A model generated the notes under the pieces. That model made no database searches and was not told the DNA's origin. It saw only the letters and a list, made by a program, of their open reading frames with translations. From an uncultured Christensenellaceae bacterium (lineage in GTDB: Bacteria; Bacillota; Clostridia; Christensenellales; Borkfalkiaceae): DNA of 10,275 bases. How positions within the stretch are numbered: position 1 is the stretch's first letter; each line of letters opens with the position of its first letter. Made by a program: the position numbers and the translations under genes. The DNA lies in NCBI GenBank assembly GCA_910586655.1, contig CAJUIR010000015.1:1-10275 (forward strand), in the 5' to 3' direction. Shown here piece after piece: positions 5,961 through 10,275 of the stretch.

Positions 5961-7373
5961 ATGAAAAAAACAAAAATCGTATGCACCTTGGGACCTGCAA
6001 GCGAACGTGAAGAAGTGATTTCCGCCATGGCGGACGCAGGCATGAACGTGGCGCGCATTAACTTCTCGCACGGCACGCATGAGGAACACGCCGAAAAAAT
6101 TGCCTTAGTCAAAAAAATACGCGAACAAAAACAAATTGCCCTGCCCGTGATGCTGGACACAAAGGGACCCGAATTCCGCATCAAGACGTTTGAAACGGGA
6201 AAAATCGTCTTAAAAAAAGGAGACGTCTTTACGTTCACCACCGACGACGTTGTAGGCGATCAATCGCGCGTGGCGGTTTCCTATCGGGGAATCTGCGAAG
6301 ATATGACCGCAGGAGATAAGATCCTGCTCAATAACGGGCTGATGGTGTTCGAAGTGACCAAAGTCAAAAAGCCCGACGTCGTTTGCACCGTTCTTGTCGG
6401 CGGGGAACTTTCCAACCGCAAAAGCATGTTCTTCCCCGATAAAATTTTACATCTCGAATATCTTTCGGAACAGGATAAATCCGACCTTCTGTTCGGGATC
6501 GAACAGGGCGTGGATTTTATCGCCTGCTCCTTCGTGTCCAAAGCACAGGACATTACCGACGTTCGGAATTTTTTAAGCGAACACGGCTCGACGGACATCG
6601 ACCTGATCGCAAAAATCGAAAACCGCGCGGGCGTAAACAACCTTGCGGAAATTCTCGAAGTTTCAGACGGCATTATGATCGGACGCGGCGATATGGGCGT
6701 GGAAATTCCCTACGAGGAACTGCCCGACATTCAGAAAACCATTATCAATGCTTGCAGGATCGCGGGGAAGCGTTGCATTACCGCAACTGAAATGCTGGAA
6801 TCGATGATCCATAATCCCCGCCCCACCCGTGCGGAAATTTCCGACGTGGCGAACGCCGTTTACGACGGCTCAAGCGCCGTGATGCTTTCGGGAGAAACGG
6901 CGGCGGGCGCATATCCCGTAGAAGCGGTAAAAGCCATGTCACGGATCGCGATGCAGGCGGAAAGCAAACAGTCTTTTATACAGTCGGTCGATGAAGACGA
7001 ATATCTGATCCGCGGGCTTTCCGACGCGCTCTCCCACTCCGCCTGCCTTCTGGCGCGCGACATTCAGGCGAAAGCCATCGTGGTATGCACACGCACGGGC
7101 GGCACGGCAAAAATGGTTTCGCGCTTCCGTCCCATGATCGACATCATCGGCATGACGACCGATCCGAGAAGTTACCAGAAACTTGCGCTCTCCTGGGGCG
7201 TTATGCCGGCGCTGAGCGAGGAATACCACTCGGTAGACGTATTGTTCCACTTTGCAAAACAATCCGCAAAAGATTCGGGACTTGTAAAATCGGGCGACGT
7301 CATCGTCATCACGGGCGGCACCCCCAACGGTAAGAGCGGTAACTCCAACCTCATCAACATCGAAACGGTTTAA
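5961..7373 (+). CDS. pyk: Pyruvate kinase
   Basis: Last step of glycolysis: phosphoenolpyruvate plus ADP gives pyruvate plus ATP, in the cytoplasm. Length is 470 residues, the plain form without the extra C-terminal phosphotransfer-like domain found in Bacillus enzymes. Key residues are present: R32 in NVARINFSHG, K218 in LIAKIENRAG (catalytic lysine), E220 and D244 (GRGDMGVEIP) for the divalent metal, and the active-site helix ITATEMLESMIHNPRPTRAE (273-292). Glu71 in LDTKGPEFR is the residue that marks potassium-dependent pyruvate kinases. The C-terminal regulatory domain begins about 355 and holds IVVCTRTGGTAKMVSRFRP (373-391). The ATG at 5961 follows GGAG at 5951-5954. It has its own promoter and terminator; no pfkA is next to it, unlike many Firmicutes. 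Confidence 0.95.
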   Translation: MKKTKIVCTLGPASEREEVISAMADAGMNVARINFSHGTHEEHAEKIALVKKIREQKQIALPVMLDTKGPEFRIKTFETGKIVLKKGDVFTFTTDDVVGDQSRVAVSYRGICEDMTAGDKILLNNGLMVFEVTKVKKPDVVCTVLVGGELSNRKSMFFPDKILHLEYLSEQDKSDLLFGIEQGVDFIACSFVSKAQDITDVRNFLSEHGSTDIDLIAKIENRAGVNNLAEILEVSDGIMIGRGDMGVEIPYEELPDIQKTIINACRIAGKRCITATEMLESMIHNPRPTRAEISDVANAVYDGSSAVMLSGETAAGAYPVEAVKAMSRIAMQAESKQSFIQSVDEDEYLIRGLSDALSHSACLLARDIQAKAIVVCTRTGGTAKMVSRFRPMIDIIGMTTDPRSYQKLALSWGVMPALSEEYHSVDVLFHFAKQSAKDSGLVKSGDVIVITGGTPNGKSGNSNLINIETV

Positions 7374-7411
7374 AATAAGCCCTCCGAATAAATCTTCGGA
7401 GGGCTTATTTT
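7372..7411. terminator. Bidirectional terminator after pyk
   Basis: A perfect 17-bp stem pairs 7372-7388 with 7395-7411 around a 6-base loop, starting inside the pyk stop codon. The GC core AGCCCTCCGAA is flanked by A/T pairs, so both strands have T residues at the end of the 3' arm. It should end pyk on the plus strand and the lipoprotein remnant on the minus strand. Confidence 0.9.
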
Positions 7412-7418
7412 AAATATA

Positions 7419-7487
7419 TTATTTTGCAAATGAACGTAGACTACTGAAAACCATTGCACTGACACTCAGCCATATTAAACGTTTCAT
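7419..7487 (-). CDS. Possible 22-residue peptide
   Basis: A short frame, MKRLIWLSVSAMVFSSLRSF plus AK, begins with ATG at 7487 after AGAGG (7496 to 7492 region) that overlaps the stop of the lipoprotein remnant, with only three bases between stop and ATG. The peptide has a lysine-arginine start and a hydrophobic core, like a signal peptide or a small membrane peptide. It ends just before the shared terminator. It has no cysteine, so it does not fit the cyclic lactone autoinducer class it otherwise recalls. It may be the surviving start of a lost secreted gene, or chance. Low confidence. Confidence 0.25.
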   Translation of the reverse strand: MKRLIWLSVSAMVFSSLRSFAK

Positions 7488-7490
7488 AAA

Positions 7491-8169
7491 TTACCTCTTT
7501 GTTAAATTTTCCCGAAAATAATTTTCAAACCATTCCGCTGTAACCGGACGATTATTTTCCCGATAGTAACAAGTCCCCACGCATATATCGCCGACGTAAA
7601 TATTGATGTATTAGTAAAAGCGTTCCGTATTCGGATTATACGGTTTCCTGCTTTCTCCGAATTCCAGCAAATAATGATTTCCCGATACCTGCTCGGTAAC
7701 GGGCGCGGTGAAATTCTCCATGGAAACCGTCCAATAATATCCCCCCACCATATCGGTTTCCGGTTCTTTAAAATAATCGGGATCATAAACCGTAATACTT
7801 TCTTGAAATAATTAACGTTGATTTTTATCACCGTTTAATTCGGAATAAATATAGAAGTCCCTTTCTTGCCGACAATAAGGACCGACGAATGATATCCCGA
7901 ATTTAGGATCCAAAAGATACACCAACATGCTTTCTGCGACATAGTGCCGATCAAAATAATCAATAAACTCGCCGTACGAGTCTGTAAATCCCGAATCGGG
8001 CTCGGTAAATTCCGGAATGCATGCAGGAATTCTTTTCCTTTCGCCTTTTTCCGCATTCATTTTGAAATACGGTTCGATTCCGTTATCGCAACCGGAAATG
8101 CCGACTGTTAACGATTAACGATAAAACTAAAAGTGTTATGAAAACCGTAACTGCTTTTTTCATCTTCAT
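7491..8169 (-). pseudogene. Broken lipoprotein gene (frameshift plus two in-frame stops)
   Basis: Starting at ATG 8169 the minus strand encodes MKMKKAVTVFITLLVLSL, a clear lipoprotein signal peptide. A 7-bp tandem repeat (TTAACGA twice, 8108-8121) then shifts the frame and this reading ends at 8083-8085. Removing one copy restores SLTVGISGC-DNG, an ideal lipobox with the cysteine to be lipidated, joined to a long frame. That frame carries on to 7491-7493 but is cut by TAA at 7812-7814 and again at 7611-7613. The sequence between and after these stops reads as normal protein (for example GGYYWTVSMENFTAPVTEQ and WFENYFRENL). The repaired product would be a lipoprotein of about 223 residues rich in Tyr, Phe, Glu and Asp, anchored outside the membrane. 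I do not recognise the family. No ribosome binding site precedes the start; the promoter lies almost on top of it. Confidence 0.8.
8108..8121. repeat. 7-bp tandem duplication (TTAACGA)2
   Basis: Two exact adjacent copies of TTAACGA at 8108-8114 and 8115-8121, inside the signal-peptide region of the lipoprotein gene. One copy too many shifts the frame by one; with one copy the signal peptide joins the lipobox in frame. Such short tandem copies arise by replication slippage and can revert the same way. Confidence 0.85.
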
Positions 8170-8175
8170 GATGTA

Positions 8176-8204
8176 ATTATATCATAATAACCAAATATTG
8201 TTTA
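8176..8204 (-). promoter_or_regulatory. Promoter of the lipoprotein remnant
   Basis: The minus strand has TAAACA (8204 to 8199), 17 bases, then TGA-TATAAT with a perfect extended -10 (8181 to 8176). The predicted start is about 8169, the same base as the first ATG, so the mRNA would be leaderless or nearly so. Confidence 0.55.
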
Positions 8205-8235
8205 CGATTTTACATAAAAAGCATTCCGATCTCCA

Positions 8236-8961
8236 TTAACCGCTCAGATCCTGCTTGAATTGCGCCATGATGCGGCTTTCGATACGGGAGATCTGAACCT
8301 GCGAAACGCCGATCGCTTTTGCAACCTCGCTCTGCGTCATATCGCGGAAATAACGAAGAAACACAATCTTTTTTTCGCGTTCGGGTAAATTTTCGATCGC
8401 CTGACGCAAAACCAGATTTTCGATCATTTCGTCGGTATTGTCTTTCGCGGGGATCCTGTCGGCAAGCGACTGGGATTTATCGTCTTTGTAATCGGACTGT
8501 TCGTAAATCGAAAGAGGCATCCGCGCCGAACCGAGCGTAAACACCACTTCGCTTTCTTCCATCGAAAACGTTTGGGCAAGTTCTTTCACGCTCGGCTGTC
8601 TGCCGTGCTGCGCGACAAATTCCTCGATAAAACGATTCATCTCCCGCGACGCTTTTTTCATAGCGCGCGAAACTTTTATGCTGCCGTCGTCGCGCAAAAA
8701 ACGTTTGATTTCTCCCGCGATCATAGGCACGGCATACGTCGAAAACCGTACGCCGAAACTTTCGTCAAAGCCCGATATGGCTTTCAGAAATCCCATGCAG
8801 GCAAGTTGATACAGATCGTCGTATTCCACGCCCTTTCCGAGATAGCGTTTCAATATGCTTTTCAAAAGCGAAGTATTATTACAAAGGAGCGTTTCTTTGG
8901 CTCCGCCGTCCCCTGTTTTTGCACGCCGTATCAGTTCCAGAGTCTCCGCTTCACCCAGCAT
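8236..8961 (-). CDS. sigF: RNA polymerase sporulation sigma factor SigF
   Basis: First forespore-specific sigma factor, held inactive by SpoIIAB until after asymmetric division. Length 241 is normal. Region 2 spans about 22-92 (DDLYQLACMGFLKAISGFD, RFSTYAVPMIAGEIKRFLRD); region 3 follows with SIKVSRAMKK; region 4 spans about 184-235 with EVAKAIGVSQVQISRIESR. It differs from SigG by lacking the ICGVDTS start. Region 2.1 reads NNTSLLKSILKRY rather than the common N-x-RLV form, and Cys27 aligns by eye with the Glu39 of Bacillus SigF. The start overlaps the end of spoIIAB by 11 bp with only a weak GGCGGAAGCGG in front, so translation is probably coupled. No clear terminator follows, only a T run near 8215-8219. 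Confidence 0.96.
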   Translation of the reverse strand: MLGEAETLELIRRAKTGDGGAKETLLCNNTSLLKSILKRYLGKGVEYDDLYQLACMGFLKAISGFDESFGVRFSTYAVPMIAGEIKRFLRDDGSIKVSRAMKKASREMNRFIEEFVAQHGRQPSVKELAQTFSMEESEVVFTLGSARMPLSIYEQSDYKDDKSQSLADRIPAKDNTDEMIENLVLRQAIENLPEREKKIVFLRYFRDMTQSEVAKAIGVSQVQISRIESRIMAQFKQDLSG

Positions 8962-9388
8962 CCGCTTCCGCCTTTGCGCCGAAGTCCTTACTCATTTTTA
9001 CCGTCGTCCCCTCGCCCGATTTCGATTCCACGGAAAAAGACGACATAAAGGTTTGCATGATCGTAAAGCCCATTCCCGAACGCTCCTCGCTCGGCAGCGA
9101 CGTATAAAACGGCGTTAGCGCTTGTTCCAGATCGCAAATGCCCCTGCCGCTGTCCGAAATTTCGATATGTAAACTGCTCCCCTCGATCCTGCAAACCAAC
9201 GTGATCCATCCTTCTTCGCCGCGGTAGCCGTGTACGATGCTATTGGTCACCGCTTCTGATACGGCAGTTTTAATATCGGAGAGTTCCGCAAGACTCGGAT
9301 TGAGCGAAAGAGAAAACGCCGCAACGACGTTCCGTGCAAATTCCTCGTTTTCCGAACGCGCCATAAATTTTAATTGCATTTCGTTCAT
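8951..9388 (-). CDS. spoIIAB: Anti-sigma F factor SpoIIAB, serine-protein kinase
   Basis: Binds and inhibits SigF, and phosphorylates SpoIIAA on a serine. Length 145 matches the family. It has the GHKL ATP-binding fold: N box AVSEAVTNSIVHGY (42-55) with E45 and N49 equal to Bacillus E46 and N50, G1 box DSGRGI (79-84) and G2 box ERSGMGFTIM (102-111). R19 (SENEEFARN) corresponds to Bacillus R20, which contacts both SigF and SpoIIAA. The ATG at 9388 follows AAGGAG, which overlaps the spoIIAA stop codon; the gene gap is 9 bp. The gene overlaps sigF at its other end. All this fits one tightly coupled operon giving fixed protein ratios. Confidence 0.96.
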   Translation of the reverse strand: MNEMQLKFMARSENEEFARNVVAAFSLSLNPSLAELSDIKTAVSEAVTNSIVHGYRGEEGWITLVCRIEGSSLHIEISDSGRGICDLEQALTPFYTSLPSEERSGMGFTIMQTFMSSFSVESKSGEGTTVKMSKDFGAKAEADAG

Positions 9389-9397
9389 AAACGCTCC

Positions 9398-9706
9398 TTA
9401 AATTTTGGGCATGATGGAATAGATCCCGCTGAGTTCCAGAATCTTATCCGCGCCCGTATTGGGATTTTCAAGATACATTTCCATCCCGTATTTTTGTAGT
9501 TTTTTATAGCGTCCGATCAAAAATCCGATTCCCGTCGAATCCATAAACTTTACACCCGCCAGATTAAAAACGGCGCGCGAAAGTCCTGCGTTCTCGTCGA
9601 TCAGCCGATCCGCCCGTTCCCTGATGAAACCGACGGAATGTTCGTCGATTTCTCCGGAAAGATAGATGTAAAGGTTTTCGCCTTTTTTGCACTCCTTCAT
9701 ATCCAT
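9398..9706 (-). CDS. spoIIAA: Anti-sigma factor antagonist SpoIIAA
   Basis: STAS-domain protein; in its unphosphorylated form it pulls SpoIIAB off SigF. SpoIIAB phosphorylates it and the phosphatase SpoIIE restores it. I choose ATG 9706 (102 residues) rather than an upstream TTG at 9727 because AGGAGG (complement of 9713-9718) lies 6 bases before it and the protein then starts like its relatives. The phosphorylated serine is S57 in KFMDSTGIGFLIGRYKKL (53-70), matching Ser58 of the Bacillus protein. GENLYIYLSGEIDEHSVG (9-26) is the usual first strand and helix. It is first in the operon, behind a candidate extended -10 promoter and a cluster of Spo0A-box-like repeats. Confidence 0.95.
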   Translation of the reverse strand: MDMKECKKGENLYIYLSGEIDEHSVGFIRERADRLIDENAGLSRAVFNLAGVKFMDSTGIGFLIGRYKKLQKYGMEMYLENPNTGADKILELSGIYSIMPKI

Positions 9707-9743
9707 AAAAAGCCTCCTCTGTTGCAAAATCCCATTTGGAGAT

Positions 9744-9752
9744 ATTGTAACA
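9744..9752 (-). promoter_or_regulatory. Candidate spoIIA promoter -10 element
   Basis: The minus strand reads TGT followed by TACAAT (9752 to 9744), an extended -10 for SigA. Predicted start is near 9737, giving a leader of about 30 bases. No good -35 is visible. In Bacillus this operon uses SigH; I looked for the SigH pattern (AGGA then GAAT) and found no convincing match. The nearest is GATGATTT. Confidence 0.35.
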
Positions 9753-9780
9753 AATCATCTGCGGCGGAAACTGAAATATT

Positions 9781-9808
9781 TGCGGAAATTATGCGGAAAA
9801 ATGCCGAA
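9781..9808 (+). promoter_or_regulatory. Tandem Spo0A-box-like sites upstream of spoIIA
   Basis: Three direct repeats on the plus strand: TGCGGAA (9781-9787), TGCGGAA (9792-9798) and TGCCGAA (9802-9808). The third matches the Spo0A box TGNCGAA exactly and the other two differ at one base. Spacings are 11 and 10 bp, about one helical turn, as in tandem 0A boxes elsewhere (for example the abrB promoter). They lie about 45-70 bp upstream of the predicted spoIIA start, where an activator would sit. Spo0A~P is the known activator of spoIIA in Bacillus. A further GCGGAAA occurs at 9764-9770. Confidence 0.55.
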
Positions 9809-9849
9809 AAAAAGTTCATGTCATTTTTTTGAAATAATCGCAAAAATAC

Positions 9850-9878
9850 TTGACTTTTAAAAATAATTATAATATGAT
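9850..9878 (+). promoter_or_regulatory. tRNA operon promoter (SigA type)
   Basis: TTGACT at 9850-9855, a 17-base spacer and TATGAT at 9873-9878. Each hexamer misses the consensus at one position. Predicted start is near 9885, about 26 bases before the first mature tRNA. A strong constitutive promoter is what a stable-RNA operon needs. Confidence 0.8.
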
Positions 9879-9910
9879 ATGTAAGCATTGCGGTTACGGA
9901 ATCCCCAAGC

Positions 9911-9987
9911 GGGCCTTTAGCTCAGTTGGTTAGAGCAGTCGGCTCATAACCGATCGGTCCGCGGTTCAAGTCCGTGAAGGCCCACCA
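9911..9987 (+). tRNA. tRNA with CAT anticodon, probably tRNA-Ile2 (lysidine type) rather than tRNA-Met
   Basis: A 77-nt cloverleaf: acceptor GGGCCTT (9911-9917) with AAGGCCC (9977-9983), discriminator A, encoded CCA, anticodon CAT at 9945-9947 in a CTCATAA loop closed by GTCGG/CCGAT. It has a G1-C72 pair, so it is not initiator tRNA. It has C4-G69 and C5-G68, the acceptor pairs known as recognition elements for TilS, and its body resembles known tRNA-Ile2 genes (AGAGCAG, CTCATAA, GGTTCAAGTCC). I therefore favour Ile2, which reads AUA after C34 is changed to lysidine. Elongator Met remains possible. Confidence 0.9.
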
Positions 9988-10012
9988 TTACGTGGGATAC
10001 CCGCCGCCATAC

Positions 10013-10089
10013 GGCCCAATAGCTCAGTTGGTTAGAGCGCCAGCCTGTCACGCTGGAGGTCGACGGTTCGAGCCCGTTTTGGGTCGCCA
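10013..10089 (+). tRNA. tRNA-Asp (GTC)
   Basis: A 77-nt cloverleaf: acceptor GGCCCAA (10013-10019) with TTGGGTC (10079-10085, one G-T pair), discriminator G as expected for Asp, and encoded CCA. Anticodon GTC at 10047-10049 sits in a CTGTCAC loop closed by the CCAGC/GCTGG stem. It is 25 bp after the first tRNA in the same transcript. Confidence 0.95.
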
Positions 10090-10097
10090 CATTATAA

Positions 10098-10139
10098 GAG
10101 CCTCATTCCGAGGAATGAGGCTCGCGCCTTGAAAAAGGC
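10098..10139 (+). other. Two hairpins in the Asp-Phe tRNA spacer
   Basis: The first hairpin is a perfect 11-bp stem (10098-10108 with 10113-10123, CGAG loop). The second is GCCTT-GAAA-AAGGC (10126-10139) with a GNRA-type loop. No U run follows, so they are unlikely to stop transcription; Phe and Thr tRNAs follow directly and no new promoter is evident between. They may help processing of the tRNA precursor or be a small repeat element. Confidence 0.5.
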
Positions 10140-10144
10140 AAAAC

Positions 10145-10220
10145 GCCTTGGTAGCTCAGTCGGTAGAGCAACGGACTGAAAATCCGTCTGTCGGTGGTTC
10201 GATTCCGCCCCAGGGCACCA
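10145..10220 (+). tRNA. tRNA-Phe (GAA)
   Basis: A 76-nt cloverleaf: acceptor GCCTTGG (10145-10151) with CCAGGGC (10210-10216, one T-G pair), discriminator A, encoded CCA. Anticodon GAA at 10178-10180 in a CTGAAAA loop closed by ACGGA/TCCGT. The Asp-Phe-Thr order is common in Firmicute tRNA clusters. Confidence 0.95.
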
Positions 10221-10224
10221 CCTT

Positions 10225-10275
10225 GCCGGTGTAGCTCAACTGGCAGAGCAGCTGATTTGTAATCAGCAGGTTACA
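10225..10275 (+). tRNA. tRNA-Thr (TGT), cut by the window edge
   Basis: The first 51 bases of a tRNA: acceptor 5' strand GCCGGTG, D arm TAGCTCAACTGGCAGAGCA, and anticodon stem GCTGA/TCAGC with TGT at 10258-10260. The T arm and acceptor 3' strand lie beyond the window. It starts four bases after the Phe CCA. Confidence 0.9.

Noticed and set aside
7419..7487. AgrD-like cyclic lactone autoinducer peptide
   Set aside because: The hydrophobic start fits, but there is no cysteine and no acidic C-terminal tail, and no agrB-type gene is nearby.
7502..7831. 109-codon minus-strand frame starting MIKINVNYFKKVL
   Set aside because: It is out of frame with the lipoprotein remnant, whose frame through the same DNA gives more protein-like sequence and joins the lipobox segment; the start has no ribosome binding site.
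9911..9987. Initiator tRNA-fMet
   Set aside because: The first pair is G1-C72, not the mismatched C1 of bacterial initiators, and the anticodon stem lacks the three G-C pairs.
1..10275. CRISPR array, insertion sequence, prophage or integrase
   Set aside because: I saw no regularly spaced direct repeats, no transposase or integrase motifs and no flanking target duplications.

Overview
The window reads as chromosomal backbone of an endospore-forming Firmicute, most likely in the class Clostridia. The evidence is two complete forespore sigma-factor genes (sigG and sigF), a complete spoIIAA-spoIIAB-sigF operon, bacterial RNase P RNA, tRNA genes with encoded CCA ends, AGGAGG-type ribosome binding sites, and many promoters of the TTGACA / TATAAT class. 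I cannot name the genus. Intergenic DNA is AT-rich; coding DNA is of moderate GC.

Layout from left to right. A minus-strand terminator lies at 4-39. sigG (minus) has its own terminator hairpin at 126-159. tex (minus), an S1-domain RNA-binding protein, has a strong terminator and promoter. Next come a small uncharacterised gene (minus) and a divergent XRE-family repressor (plus). They share a 105-bp control region with two similar palindromes, each placed in the spacer of one promoter. A shared bidirectional terminator separates the repressor from gdhA (minus, glutamate dehydrogenase). rnpB (minus) and pyk (plus, pyruvate kinase) follow, with back-to-back promoters whose -35 regions overlap. 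After the pyk terminator lies a broken lipoprotein gene (minus, 7491-8169) and, beyond its stop, a 22-codon reading frame. Then comes spoIIAA-spoIIAB-sigF (minus), preceded by a run of Spo0A-box-like repeats. The right edge holds a plus-strand tRNA cluster: tRNA(CAT), probably Ile2, then Asp, Phe and a cut-off Thr.

How the genes work together. SpoIIAA, SpoIIAB and SigF form the partner-switch that turns on forespore transcription. SigG is the next forespore sigma factor and here sits downstream of tex rather than sigE. gdhA and pyk are central nitrogen and carbon metabolism genes, and rnpB matures the tRNAs encoded nearby.

Most of the window is conventional. The points that merit a second look are the lipoprotein gene, silenced by a 7-bp tandem duplication and two in-frame stops; the symmetric operator design of the XRE/small-gene pair; the phased 0A-box cluster before spoIIA; the probable lysidine-type tRNA-Ile2; and the separation of sigG from the usual sigE neighbourhood. 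I see no clear evidence of a wholly new multi-gene system.
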